Assembly (NCBI RefSeq): GCF_900108855.1
Contig: NZ_FNXY01000012.1
Span: forward strand, 49,911 to 113,910
Direction: 5' to 3'
Source: Dyadobacter koreensis
Lineage (GTDB): Bacteria > Bacteroidota > Bacteroidia > Cytophagales > Spirosomataceae
DNA: 64,000 nucleotides
Below are positions 26,413-35,095 of this stretch, one piece after another. Positions within the stretch are counted from its first letter, which is position 1, and every line of letters begins with the position of its first letter. The notes below the pieces were generated by a model, which searched no databases, was not told the DNA's origin, and saw only the letters and a program-made list of their open reading frames with translations. The position numbers and the translations under genes are program-made.

Positions 26413-27576
26413 TCAAGATCCCTCCCATGCAACACCTGTATCCTTCCAGCTCTTTGAACTAGCCGAATCAAGCACAGCCTCGCAAACCTTCTGAGTTTCC
26501 AGCGCGTCTTTAAACGTTGGACTGCAATCCTTTCCTGTCTCTAGACTTTCAAAGAAATCAGCTACCTGATGGATAAAAGAATGCTCATAACCAATACTTG
26601 TTCCCGGGATCCACCATCTTTTCATATAAGGCTGATCGCCATCCGTAACCAGAATTGATCTCCATCCACGCACGATCGAATCGTCAGAGTGATCAAAATA
26701 TTCCAATCGGTTAAGATCATGCAAATCCCAGCGGATAGAAGCGTGTTCACCGTTTATCTCAAAAGTGTAAAGCGCTTTATGTCCACGTGCATAACGTGTT
26801 GACTCAAAAAGACCTAAAGATCCATTATCAAAATGACAATGAAAAATACAAGCATCATCAATACCAACTTTCTGTACCTGACCACTATCCTGATGTACAC
26901 GTTCCTTGATAAAAGTCTCAGTAACAGCCGAAACATCCTTAATTCCACCGTTAATCCACATAGCAGTATCAATACAATGTGCCAGCAAATCGCCTGTAAC
27001 ACCCGAACCGGCAGCCTCAGCGTCAAGACGCCAGGTGGCAGCACCACCTTGCGGAACATCAGGGTTTATTGTCCAGTCCTGAAGGAAATTGGCGCGGTAA
27101 TGGAAAATGCGCCCAAGCTTGCCAGAATCGACAATTTGTTTCGCCAAAGTCACGGCAGGTACACGACGGTAATTATACCAAACCGTATTCTTTACCCCCG
27201 CTTTTTCGATCGCGTCGACCATAGTTTGCGCCTCAGCCAAAGTTCTTGCCAAAGGTTTTTCACACAAAATCATCTTTCCCGCTGCCGCAGCGGCGATCGC
27301 GATTTCTGCATGGGTGTCGTTTGGTGTACAGATATCAACTGCATCGATATCGTCTCTTGCAACCAAAACTTTCCAATCTGTTTCAATAGATTCATAGCCC
27401 CATTGGTCTGCAAATTCCTGCACTTTTTGCGCATTTCTTGAACAAACCGCTTTTAGAACCGGGGTATATTCCAGTTCAGGAAAGAAATTATCAATTCTGT
27501 TATATCCATTGGAATGCGTACGGCCCATCAAACCGGTCCCGATCAATCCAATTCTAAGTTCTTTTTTCTTTGACAT
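26413..27576 (-). CDS. Gfo/Idh/MocA-family oxidoreductase
   Basis: NAD(P)-dependent sugar or polyol dehydrogenase, cytoplasmic (no signal peptide). The Rossmann loop GLIGTGLMGRTH lies at 10-21 and the family lysine motif CEKPLA at 105-110, with Lys107 the usual catalytic residue. 387 aa is typical. It lies downstream of a TIM-barrel isomerase (41 bp) on the minus strand. Family members oxidise inositol, or sugars at C3 or other positions. The clustered isomerases and a DUF1080 protein favour a 3-keto-sugar route, but this is inference. Confidence 0.9.
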   Translation of the reverse strand: MSKKKELRIGLIGTGLMGRTHSNGYNRIDNFFPELEYTPVLKAVCSRNAQKVQEFADQWGYESIETDWKVLVARDDIDAVDICTPNDTHAEIAIAAAAAGKMILCEKPLARTLAEAQTMVDAIEKAGVKNTVWYNYRRVPAVTLAKQIVDSGKLGRIFHYRANFLQDWTINPDVPQGGAATWRLDAEAAGSGVTGDLLAHCIDTAMWINGGIKDVSAVTETFIKERVHQDSGQVQKVGIDDACIFHCHFDNGSLGLFESTRYARGHKALYTFEINGEHASIRWDLHDLNRLEYFDHSDDSIVRGWRSILVTDGDQPYMKRWWIPGTSIGYEHSFIHQVADFFESLETGKDCSPTFKDALETQKVCEAVLDSASSKSWKDTGVAWEGS

Positions 27577-27617
27577 AATGTGGAAATGCTTTTTGATTCA
27601 ATTTGACTTTTTATTCC

Positions 27618-28652
27618 TCAGGCCTCATACCAGCCATGTGCCTGACGAACACGGATCATTGCCGCCAGGATATCGTTCCACGTTTGCTGATCCGTCATTA
27701 CCGAGTTAGGGAACATACAACCGTCCCAACAAATATGACGAAAAGCTTTAGTCAGCTCGCCATTTTCATGACGAAGCCAATAGCCCGCATCATGCGTAAT
27801 ATCCAGTTTCCCGTTTGGGTCAGTCGCCAGACAGTGACGTCCTGTTTTATCATGCGAACCAGTTCCGTGAACGGTTCCATCATTTTGGGCAACATGAAAA
27901 TCAATTGTCCATGGGCGCAGGGCACTCGTCATTTTTTTCAAACCTTCTTCCAACGCAGCGCGGTCGCTCCATTCAAAATCTACCGGCAGAACGCGGTCTT
28001 CCGGACGGTTATAACCTAAGAGATAAAGAAACGTATGCGACATATCTGCCTGAAAACCAATATTCGGACGATCCACTGCTTCCAGTGTATCAATCATTGT
28101 TTTCCAGCTATGCATACCTCCCCAGCAAATTTCCCCTTCGGCGGCAAGTTTTTCATCATATTCCGCCGCTACATCGCAGGCTCTTCTGAAAGTCTCGGCG
28201 ATTAATTTCGTATTATTCACAGGATCCAAAGCCCAATCTTCCGGCTTACTCGACGAATCGATACGAACAATTCCATTCGGACGGATTCCCAGCTTTCTTA
28301 GTTTTTGGCCAAAAATCGAAGCTTTTTTCACCTGATTGACAAATTCATCACGCGCTTCTTTGGTGCCCATAGCAGATCCGCTCCAGATAGGAGCAACCAG
28401 ACTCCCGATTTCCAGATTTAGCCCGCCGATTTTATCAACCAGCTTTTTAACACCATCGTCGCTCATATCCAAGTCGATATGCGGATCAAAAAGGCCGATG
28501 TCAACACCATCAAATTTTACACCGTTCACCTCAGCAGCGGCGGTTTTTTCAAGCATCGTATCAAAAGAAATAACTGGTTCTGAATCAGAACCTTTTCCTA
28601 CAATACCAGGCCATGTGGCATTGTGGAGCTTTGGGAAATTATTTTCTGGCAT
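27618..28652 (-). CDS. Sugar phosphate isomerase/epimerase (AP-endonuclease-2-like TIM barrel)
   Basis: 344 residues, cytoplasmic. The sequence shows the metal-site pattern of xylose-isomerase-like TIM barrels: acidic and histidine ligands at strand ends, such as the VDIGLFDPHID region, EGEICWGGMHSW, FQADMSHTF and TIDFHVAQNDG. It is longer than the two other TIM barrels of the cluster (275 and 283 aa) and clearly not a recent copy of them. It lies between the cupin gene and the Gfo/Idh/MocA gene on the same strand. Substrate unknown; it may epimerise or isomerise a keto sugar. Confidence 0.8.
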   Translation of the reverse strand: MPENNFPKLHNATWPGIVGKGSDSEPVISFDTMLEKTAAAEVNGVKFDGVDIGLFDPHIDLDMSDDGVKKLVDKIGGLNLEIGSLVAPIWSGSAMGTKEARDEFVNQVKKASIFGQKLRKLGIRPNGIVRIDSSSKPEDWALDPVNNTKLIAETFRRACDVAAEYDEKLAAEGEICWGGMHSWKTMIDTLEAVDRPNIGFQADMSHTFLYLLGYNRPEDRVLPVDFEWSDRAALEEGLKKMTSALRPWTIDFHVAQNDGTVHGTGSHDKTGRHCLATDPNGKLDITHDAGYWLRHENGELTKAFRHICWDGCMFPNSVMTDQQTWNDILAAMIRVRQAHGWYEA

Positions 28653-28676
28653 GGTTTAAGAATTATATGTTAAAGA

Positions 28677-28732
28677 TTGGCTATCGGCCGTTGGCAATCG
28701 TAAAAAGGTAATAGCCGACAGCCTATTGCTTA
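28677..28732. repeat. Heptamer-periodic intergenic repeat
   Basis: Units TTGGCTA TCGGCCG TTGGCAA TCGTAAA, then AAGGTAA TAGCCGA CAGCCTA TTGCTTA. GGC recurs every 7 bases, then GCC, so the halves are roughly inverted. It overlaps the last codons of the minus-strand cupin gene. Confidence 0.6.
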
Positions 28733-29944
28733 TAATACTAGATCAGGGTTCAGCGGCCCGAAATGTTTCAGCATTACAATTGGATCTGTTGTAGATGGGT
28801 TACTGATCACAACACCCGCAACAGCAGCCTTCTCGCTGACAAAAAACTCATCATTTGTCAGTTGACCATAACGGATCAAAGCGGGTGTTTCAATTTCCCA
28901 CTCACCTAATTTGCCATGCCCCTGCATCACGATAAGTCCATACGCCGCTGCATCTTTGATGGTCACGGTCTGTCCTGGAAAAACGGTGAGCTCCTTGGCA
29001 CTGTAAGCCTCGTTTTTGTAGCAGATCCAGTTTTCGCTATATCCTGCCGCCGCCATCTCTTCAACGTCTTTAACTGGTTTAGGCCGCATGAAATGCTTTT
29101 CCATCAAATTAGGGTTCACATTCAAATCCCAGTCAATCACTTCCATTAACAAATCATAGTCTCCGATTCTGTCTTTCGGAGTTCCCTTCCAAAGCAATTC
29201 CTCAGGAATAACCGCTTCATTGACAAGTGATTGATACATGGCAAATATATCAGATGCTTTTTGAGGTTCATAGGTACACAAACTGCCAGGAGCATGCAAC
29301 ATACCAGGGGGAACATCCCAACCTGTTCCCGGTTCGAGACGAAACGCCTGCGAGTAGTTAGTAATCTTATTATCACCCTTGGTAAAGTTCATCAGGCACT
29401 CCTTAATCTGTTCTTTGGAGGTGCCGGGAGCTATACCGATAAATGTGTATGGAAAATCACCGCCGTGGTTATTTAGTTGTGGAGGAAAATAATATGCTTC
29501 TGGCTTTCCGTTCTGACCAACCATAGCAGCGTGCTCATCTCTGTGGTGAATATGATGAGGCAATGGACCCATATTATCGAAAAACTTAGAATACATTGGC
29601 CAGCTTTTATATTTATCCCAGAGTCTTTCACCAATAATTTCCCCTTTCAGTTCATTCACCGCATCCCTTAGTGTGACTTTTTGAACACCTGACTCATCCT
29701 GAAAAACAATCTGACTCAAACCCTCATTTTCGCCGGTAAGCGGACCGTTCTCTGCCGGAGTAGTTGAAGAAAGCCAGCGTTCGTCAATACCGCCTCTTTC
29801 GCCTCCCAAAACGTAATAATCATCAGGATGTAATTTTATTCTGCGACCAGGCACACAAAATGATCTAGGCACCCATGTCGGAGCCAAACGCAATATTCCT
29901 TTTCCCTGTTCTAATGCCTTTTCTGCTATACTTGAAAGTCCCAT
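28730..29944 (-). CDS. Cupin-type protein resembling class I mannose-6-phosphate isomerase
   Basis: 404 residues, no signal peptide. The segment LPHHIHHRDEH (about 148-158) looks like the metal-binding histidine motif of a cupin. PGTGWDVPPGMLHAPGSL further on resembles the second cupin half, as in phosphomannose isomerases. The N-terminal WVPRSFCVPGRRIKLHPDD block belongs to a Bacteroidota/Planctomycete subgroup often labelled mannose-6-phosphate isomerase, but no activity is established. It lies between DUF4432 and a TIM-barrel isomerase. It could act on an unphosphorylated aldose/ketose pair, since no sugar kinase is nearby. Confidence 0.6.
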   Translation of the reverse strand: MGLSSIAEKALEQGKGILRLAPTWVPRSFCVPGRRIKLHPDDYYVLGGERGGIDERWLSSTTPAENGPLTGENEGLSQIVFQDESGVQKVTLRDAVNELKGEIIGERLWDKYKSWPMYSKFFDNMGPLPHHIHHRDEHAAMVGQNGKPEAYYFPPQLNNHGGDFPYTFIGIAPGTSKEQIKECLMNFTKGDNKITNYSQAFRLEPGTGWDVPPGMLHAPGSLCTYEPQKASDIFAMYQSLVNEAVIPEELLWKGTPKDRIGDYDLLMEVIDWDLNVNPNLMEKHFMRPKPVKDVEEMAAAGYSENWICYKNEAYSAKELTVFPGQTVTIKDAAAYGLIVMQGHGKLGEWEIETPALIRYGQLTNDEFFVSEKAAVAGVVISNPSTTDPIVMLKHFGPLNPDLVL

Positions 29945-29966
29945 TGTTTGATATTGAAAAATTGGT

Positions 29967-31043
29967 TTAGTTATAATCTATTAAAAACTCCTTGATTGTT
30001 TCTTCATCATGCAATACGTCCAGTTCAAGCTCATAAACCCTGCTTTCGCCCGGTTCAATAAAAATGAGCGATCCGTCTTCCCGTGCTTTTGCCTGTCCGG
30101 TCAAAGGGTGCGTGCTGGGTTCCAAACCTGTAACATATTCGCCTTTGCCCCAATGCTGCCAGTTGGCAAACCAGGGCAATTGGTCCTTTTTAAACTTCAA
30201 CGCAACTGCCAGACCAATCTTTGGATTTGATATTCCACAAACACTTTGTCCAAAAATGTCCGCTTCTATATCGACCAACACAACCTCTTCTCCTCCGCCT
30301 GAATGATCATCCAGCGGTGCCTGGCATTTCTTAAAATCATTACCTTCTTTAAATATCTTTGCATTTTCTTCGCCGTTTCTCGGAGACCAGCTACCTTTCC
30401 ACAGAATATCTGCTCCTTCATCCGCGAGCGGCCAGCCAAAATTGAAATGATATAACAGCAAATGCGGAGATGGCGTATTCCCTCTGTTAACTACCTCATC
30501 ATGAATGCGTATGGTCGCCTGTCCAAGCGTCGCCGATATGGTTCGTCTTAATTCCAGACGTGGGCCAAATGGTTTCGTTTCACGGATTATGCCGGTAATA
30601 CTCATTCCCAAATTCCCTCGTCCTGGGTCGGGTTGTATAATTGACACAATTTCGGCTGGCAAATTACTGATCTGACCGTGTAAACCCCTGTCGCCAAATT
30701 CATCAGATTCCGGTCCGCCCACATGCGTTAAACCACAAGTCGTGACCAGGCCGCCCCCAAAAGTTCTTAACCAATCAATCCCTTTGTCTGAAAAGGGCTG
30801 CGGATAGGTTATTCCACCGTGGCTGATCCATGCAAGGCTATGTTGATTAAAAAATGCATCTGCAATGTCCATCGCACGGTCAATAACGACTTTGAAACGA
30901 AGGCCTGTTCCGGTATTAATCCACGCAATCCGCGTACCTCGTCCGGCACCGTTATCGAGCACAGAAGTTTCAATTCCACCTAATTGTATATGATTAGATA
31001 TCTTATCTTTCCAATTCTGGTTTATTTCAACGGAATCCTTCAT
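29967..31043 (-). CDS. DUF4432 protein (galactose-mutarotase-like fold)
   Basis: 358 residues, cytoplasmic. It has the pattern of DUF4432, a branch of the aldose-1-epimerase superfamily: GLRFKVVIDRAMDIADAFF, then SHGGITYPQPF, TCGLTHVGGPESDE with a conserved histidine, and a C-terminal YVTGLEPSTHPL block. A mutarotase-like role (converting anomers of an imported sugar or keto sugar) fits the position in a sugar-processing cluster. It is 22 bp upstream of the cupin gene, so the two are probably co-transcribed. Catalytic residues are inferred only by family resemblance. Confidence 0.78.
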   Translation of the reverse strand: MKDSVEINQNWKDKISNHIQLGGIETSVLDNGAGRGTRIAWINTGTGLRFKVVIDRAMDIADAFFNQHSLAWISHGGITYPQPFSDKGIDWLRTFGGGLVTTCGLTHVGGPESDEFGDRGLHGQISNLPAEIVSIIQPDPGRGNLGMSITGIIRETKPFGPRLELRRTISATLGQATIRIHDEVVNRGNTPSPHLLLYHFNFGWPLADEGADILWKGSWSPRNGEENAKIFKEGNDFKKCQAPLDDHSGGGEEVVLVDIEADIFGQSVCGISNPKIGLAVALKFKKDQLPWFANWQHWGKGEYVTGLEPSTHPLTGQAKAREDGSLIFIEPGESRVYELELDVLHDEETIKEFLIDYN

Positions 31044-31127
31044 TTCTTTTTATTAATTAAAAATATTATCCTAATCAAAAAAGGCAGTAAAATGTCTTAT
31101 TTAATCTTTTTTTGTATGTAAAATGAC

Positions 31128-31946
31128 TTAATTTTCTAACAGCCAATTTCTTACTCTCGGATTAAAGTCGGCTGTATTCTCAAAATGAAATGCATGTCCA
31201 AGGTTGTCATACAGAAAAAGTTCTGATTCAGGAATTCCGTTGGCAACCTCCTCCGCCATCCAGACAGGCGTAAAAATATCCTGTCTTCCGCCGATGACCA
31301 GGGTCGGTTTGTCAATTTTATGAAGATTGTCCAAAGCATTATGCGTTATGCAAGCCGCCGCCTGCCCTTCCAGCCCATGGAGTGGTTGCGGAAACGGATT
31401 GACGCTATCTTGCTTTCTTCCTATTCCAAGTTCTTCATGTTTTTCGGTATTGTCCCATGTTGGTTTGGAAAAAATAAGCAGCTGGATATATAAGCTGAAT
31501 TCTTCCGGCCGGAATCGTGCTTTGCAATTCATGATATGCTGAAAAAGCGATTTTGCATAATTATCACATCTAGCCCAGGGACACATCAGCACGAGCGAGT
31601 GCACCTTATCGGGATGGCGGATAGCTAGTTGCTGCGCAATGGTACTTCCCATTGAACAACCTACAACTCTTACTTTTTCGACCTGAATTGCATCTAATAA
31701 TCCGGCATAATCATCTGCCATTTGTTCCGATGAATAAGGTCCGGCAGGTTTATCAGATAAGCCTACACCTCGATTATCGCCAATAATACATCGGAAATGA
31801 TATTGCCAGTCAGCCAAGTGTACATTCCATACAGACCCGGGAGCGGTTATTCCCATTATTAACAACAAAGGCACGTCATCAGGAGAAGCTCCCGATCCGC
31901 GCTCTTCATAATGCAAATGAATTCCATTGGTTTTTACTGTTGGCAT
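31128..31946 (-). CDS. Alpha/beta hydrolase
   Basis: 272 residues, no signal peptide. The nucleophile elbow GCSMGS has Ser98, the oxyanion region is LLIMGITAPGSVW (about 28-40), a candidate acid lies in VIGGRQDIFTP and the histidine in LGHAFHFE is His251. Similar enzymes cleave esters or C-C bonds, or act as lactonases. In a sugar-oxidation cluster a lactonase or esterase role is conceivable but unproven. Short heptamer-like sequence lies just upstream. Confidence 0.8.
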   Translation of the reverse strand: MPTVKTNGIHLHYEERGSGASPDDVPLLLIMGITAPGSVWNVHLADWQYHFRCIIGDNRGVGLSDKPAGPYSSEQMADDYAGLLDAIQVEKVRVVGCSMGSTIAQQLAIRHPDKVHSLVLMCPWARCDNYAKSLFQHIMNCKARFRPEEFSLYIQLLIFSKPTWDNTEKHEELGIGRKQDSVNPFPQPLHGLEGQAAACITHNALDNLHKIDKPTLVIGGRQDIFTPVWMAEEVANGIPESELFLYDNLGHAFHFENTADFNPRVRNWLLEN

Positions 31947-31950
31947 TTTT

Positions 31951-31985
31951 TAGCTGTCGGCTTTTAGCGGTTACTTGTTAATGAC
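31951..31985. repeat. Heptamer-periodic spacer sequence
   Basis: TAGCTGT CGGCTTT TAGCGGT TACTTGT TAATGAC. It sits directly upstream of the alpha/beta hydrolase start (minus strand). Degenerate, but the 7-base phase is visible. Confidence 0.45.
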
Positions 31986-32061
31986 ATAAAATTGAAGCTT
32001 ATAAGCTCGAATAGGAATATCAACTTTTGTCCTATGAAGAGATCAGTTAGAGAAAGTTTAA

Positions 32062-32089
32062 AAGCTAATCCCTAACAGCTAACTCTCCC
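32062..32089. repeat. Heptamer-periodic spacer sequence
   Basis: AAGCTAA TCCCTAA CAGCTAA CTCTCCC, where CTAA recurs every 7 bases. It ends at the stop codon of the minus-strand TIM-barrel gene. Confidence 0.6.
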
Positions 32090-32916
32090 TACCGAAGCCC
32101 TGGTATCAACTCTTCCTGAATCCACTTTCCGTCGTGTAATGTTACAAAATCAGGATCCTCCAGCGCTTCTGATCCTTCGTCTTCACAAATTACCCAACCG
32201 CTGTAATTGATATCCTTTAACCATTGCGTTACACCCAAAAGGTCTACTTTCCCTTTTCCCATCAAGGCAAATTCAGGGCTTCCGTCCCAGTCTTTAAAGT
32301 GGACGTGATTAATAAGTGACTGATATTCTTTCATTTTTTCCAACGGGTCCATACCGCCGTTTATGATATGCCCAACATCCGGCGTCCATCCCGTTACAGA
32401 AGAATCCAATGATTCCAGCACAATTTTATAATCTTCTGCTGTGCGAATAATGGAAGTATGCGGAGAATTCGGATGATAGCTGCATGGCACTCCTTTTTCT
32501 GCTGCCCTGGCCGAAACCCGGTTTACGATTTTAATTAAATTTTGCTGACGTTCCGCCAGATTATGTCTTCCTGTTGGTATCTGAACCGTATTCAAAACGG
32601 CTCCCGGAAATTTCTGCAACACACTTATCGCATGATCCGCCACTTCTCTCTCCCGTTCTGTTTCTTCTGCTTCGTTCCAGTCCAGTGCCAAAGCGAGAGC
32701 TGCAAGTTCAATTTTCTGCTCGTTTAACTTTGCTTCAAGAAGACTTGGATCGATCAGCTCGCCCATCCAGGTAAAAATCGGTTGAATTCCTGTGAAGCCC
32801 GCTTTGGAAATAACCTCAATCATGTGCCCAAGACGTCCCTGATGGGTTTGCCCATTATTACTCATAAACCAGGTATACACTTCTGAGCCGAAACGGAATG
32901 GGAGTATTTGTGACAT
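32089..32916 (-). CDS. Sugar phosphate isomerase/epimerase, second TIM barrel
   Basis: 275 residues of the xylose-isomerase-like TIM-barrel family. Signature parts are TGIQPIFTWMG near the N-terminus, CSYHPNSPHTS (His ligand), TGWTPDVGHIINGG (Asp/His ligands), NHVHFKDWDG and VICEDEGSEALEDP (Glu ligand) at the C-terminal strands. This set of one Glu, Asp and two His residues at strand ends is the divalent-metal site of IolE/IolI-type enzymes. It lies upstream of the alpha/beta hydrolase and downstream of the third TIM barrel. Substrate unknown. Confidence 0.82.
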   Translation of the reverse strand: MSQILPFRFGSEVYTWFMSNNGQTHQGRLGHMIEVISKAGFTGIQPIFTWMGELIDPSLLEAKLNEQKIELAALALALDWNEAEETEREREVADHAISVLQKFPGAVLNTVQIPTGRHNLAERQQNLIKIVNRVSARAAEKGVPCSYHPNSPHTSIIRTAEDYKIVLESLDSSVTGWTPDVGHIINGGMDPLEKMKEYQSLINHVHFKDWDGSPEFALMGKGKVDLLGVTQWLKDINYSGWVICEDEGSEALEDPDFVTLHDGKWIQEELIPGLR

Positions 32917-32971
32917 TATTTTATTTTTTGATGATTGACTAACGTACTCATGAACCCCGGCACACCAGCAT

Positions 32972-33011
32972 CCCAGGGCGATGCCCCGGGTTAAGATGAT
33001 AAGTCCTCTGG
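32972..33011 (-). repeat. Solitary REP-like element
   Basis: On the minus strand CCAGAGGACTTATCAT ... CGGGGCATCGCCCTGGG. It shares the GGGGCATCGCCC core with the copy left of the transposase, 7 kb away. It lies in the 109-bp spacer between two TIM-barrel genes. Confidence 0.65.
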
Positions 33012-33025
33012 ACTGAGAATTTGGA

Positions 33026-33877
33026 TTACAGGTTGTGTTTTTGGCTCATTTCTCTGATGAATTTGTAGCCTTTTTCTGCAATATCCCATGGATCTGAAAA
33101 TTCTCTCCACACTCCTATCGCATTTGCAAAATCGGGATCATTTCTTGAAAAAGCTTCGATTGTAAGCCAGCCCTGGTAATTGATTTTCGCCAGAGAAGAA
33201 AACGCATTATCCCATAAAACCTGTCCTTCACCTGGCGTTCCGCGATCATTTTCACTTATATGGACATGGGCTAAAACAGGACCAATTGTGTCCAGCGCCG
33301 ACGCGTAACTTTTCTCTTCGATATTAGAATGATGGGTATCAAACATCGCCCGGACATTTGGATGGTCCGCTGCTTTGACCAACTTCAACAACTGCTCCAT
33401 GGTGTTACACAAGTAACACTCAAACCGGTTGAGAGCTTCTAATGCAAAAACGATATTGGCCTGAGCGGCATATGCTGCAGCGGCATTCAGCACCTCGCCT
33501 GCCAACGCATATTCCTGATCAACAGCCGGGCGATTTACAAAAACTGTATGCGCAGAATGAAAGGGGCCGCAAATAATTTTAGCATTCAAGTCATGCGCAC
33601 GATCGACGCCCCATTTGATTTTATCCAATGCTTTCTCGCGAACAGTGACCGACTCACTTATTGGATTATCATCCTTACCCATGGTCATCACCGTTGTCGT
33701 TTCCAGACCAAGATCGCGGGTGTAGTCGCCCATCCTTTTGTATGCGGCAGCATCAGGAGCTCCAAGATAAAACTCAACTCCATCATAACCGATCTTCTTT
33801 AATCTGTCAATTACTGGAAATAAATCGTCCGACACAGCCGCCGTCCAGGCAAGCACATTAAATCCTATTTTGTTCAT
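33026..33877 (-). CDS. Sugar phosphate isomerase/epimerase, third TIM barrel (hydroxypyruvate-isomerase-like)
   Basis: About 283 residues from the ATG at MNKIGFNVLAW; a TTG six codons upstream is also in frame but less likely. Metal-site segments are DGVEFYLG (Glu), AKIICGPFHSAHT, FALEALNRFECY (Glu), RAMFDTHHSN (Asp/His), LAHVHISENDRGTPGEG (His) and LTIEAFSRNDP (Glu). The ENDRG-PGEG pattern is shared with hydroxypyruvate isomerase and D-tagatose/psicose 3-epimerases, enzymes that work at C3 of free keto sugars. It is near the upstream end of the sugar cluster. Confidence 0.85.
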   Translation of the reverse strand: MNKIGFNVLAWTAAVSDDLFPVIDRLKKIGYDGVEFYLGAPDAAAYKRMGDYTRDLGLETTTVMTMGKDDNPISESVTVREKALDKIKWGVDRAHDLNAKIICGPFHSAHTVFVNRPAVDQEYALAGEVLNAAAAYAAQANIVFALEALNRFECYLCNTMEQLLKLVKAADHPNVRAMFDTHHSNIEEKSYASALDTIGPVLAHVHISENDRGTPGEGQVLWDNAFSSLAKINYQGWLTIEAFSRNDPDFANAIGVWREFSDPWDIAEKGYKFIREMSQKHNL

Positions 33878-33880
33878 GAT

Positions 33881-33908
33881 TTTAGCTATTGGCAATTAGC
33901 GACGAGCG
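33881..33908. repeat. Heptamer-periodic spacer sequence
   Basis: TTTAGCT ATTGGCA ATTAGCG ACGAGCG, with GC recurring every 7 bases. It lies directly upstream of the ATG of the third TIM-barrel gene. Confidence 0.5.
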
Positions 33909-33940
33909 AAAATGAACGCCAGTCGTTTAAGATCAAACAA

Positions 33941-34714
33941 TTATTGTTTGATGCGAATGTCTTTATATTCAACTTTCATCGGAGGGCCAACGTGAACCTG
34001 CACGCCCAAAAGCCCTTTCGATTTCCCATTTACAGTATCCTTATCTGTAACGTCGCTCATTAAAACACCGTTGATATAATGCTGCAAACGATTTCCTTTC
34101 ACGACCAGGTGAAATTCATTCCATTCTCCGCCCTTTATCTTTGTTTTTAATTCGTCGGAAGTTCCAAGAGATCCTGTTACTGTTCTGCCAAGCCAGGCGT
34201 TATTTTTTAGATTTGCCTTAAAAGCTTCCGGAGATTTATCTGTCGGTTCGTTCACAGTAACAATTTCACCACGGTAAGCCAACGTAGTTCTTTTTCTTTC
34301 TTCATAATTTTGGCCTGTATATCGGTTTGATCCGTCGATATCAGCCTGATAGCCTTTTAAAGCATTAGGAACATCGGTCAGCTGATCGCTGCGGTAGTTG
34401 ATCCCCGAATTACCTTTTTCAGTTATTTTAAATGAACCTTTTAATTCAAAATCACCTGGTTCGCCTCCTTTCCAAATAATAAATGAGTTCGTTTTTAATA
34501 GCGTTTCCGGAGTTATTTCCCCAACCAGATTTCCATTTTCGACGCGCCAGTATTTCGTATCACCTTCCCAGCCTTTTAAAGATTTGCCATCAAAAATCTG
34601 CACAAATCCTTTTTCCTTCTTTTGAGCAAGGCATGAATTCTGGACTGAAAGCAGGGTAATTACTAGAATCGCGGCAGCAGCGATATTTAATTTGGAACTC
34701 ATTTTCGACAACAT
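33941..34714 (-). CDS. Exported DUF1080 protein (3-keto-disaccharide hydrolase family)
   Basis: 257 residues with a signal peptide ending SCLAQ (about 1-31), then a concanavalin-like DUF1080 domain: FVQIFDGKSLKGWEGD, SGINYRSDQL and GEWNEFHLVVKGNRLQHYINGVL. Members of this family hydrolyse glycosides that carry a 3-keto group, often encoded beside Gfo/Idh/MocA oxidoreductases and TIM-barrel isomerases as here. The protein would act in the periplasm or at the surface. It is the most upstream gene of the minus-strand sugar cluster, 46 bp before the third TIM-barrel reading frame. The start may be Met1 or Met5. Confidence 0.85.
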   Translation of the reverse strand: MLSKMSSKLNIAAAAILVITLLSVQNSCLAQKKEKGFVQIFDGKSLKGWEGDTKYWRVENGNLVGEITPETLLKTNSFIIWKGGEPGDFELKGSFKITEKGNSGINYRSDQLTDVPNALKGYQADIDGSNRYTGQNYEERKRTTLAYRGEIVTVNEPTDKSPEAFKANLKNNAWLGRTVTGSLGTSDELKTKIKGGEWNEFHLVVKGNRLQHYINGVLMSDVTDKDTVNGKSKGLLGVQVHVGPPMKVEYKDIRIKQ

Positions 34715-35095
34715 TTTATACGTTTTTAGACTTCTGAATGAACAAATACCCTTATGCTTCCAATCTTACAAGACGTATTTTAACGATAATACTCTTTAAA
34801 AAGAAGAAATTAATATCCAAAAATTCCTAAAATTATTGACCACACTATCCTGTACTAGCCTGCTTTGATATATTTAAAAGTCAGAAAAGTGATTTTTTTG
34901 GCCGAATCTGTCAACTTCCGCCGCTTTTGAAAACGCAATTCCCTAATTGTATATTATGAGTTACATTTTCTAGTCTGATGATTTTGATTTGCCAAACCTA
35001 AGAAATGAAATCAGCCCCTTTCGCAAACCGGATATTCCGGTCGGCAAAAGGGGCTGAAATCAACACGAACTACTTTTTTCAACTAAACACTGATA
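34715..35095. other. 381-bp spacer upstream of the sugar cluster
   Basis: AT-rich and without a supported gene. It should contain the promoter of the DUF1080-led cluster, but I find no convincing TTG/TAnnTTTG pair. Its right end carries the terminator of the fasciclin gene (35012-35056). Confidence 0.5.
35012..35056 (-). terminator. Terminator of the fasciclin gene (nested hairpin)
   Basis: Outer arms CAGCCCCTTT / AAAGGGGCTG enclose an inner CCGG-ATATT-CCGG stem. It lies about 40 bases after the fasciclin stop on the minus strand. Confidence 0.7.

Noticed and set aside
28677..28732. CRISPR-like repeat array in the spacers
   Set aside because: Units are 7 bases, degenerate and without spacers or cas genes.
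27618..33877. Recent tandem duplication of the three TIM-barrel genes
   Set aside because: They differ in length (344, 275 and 283 aa) and in most motif sequence, so they are separate family members.
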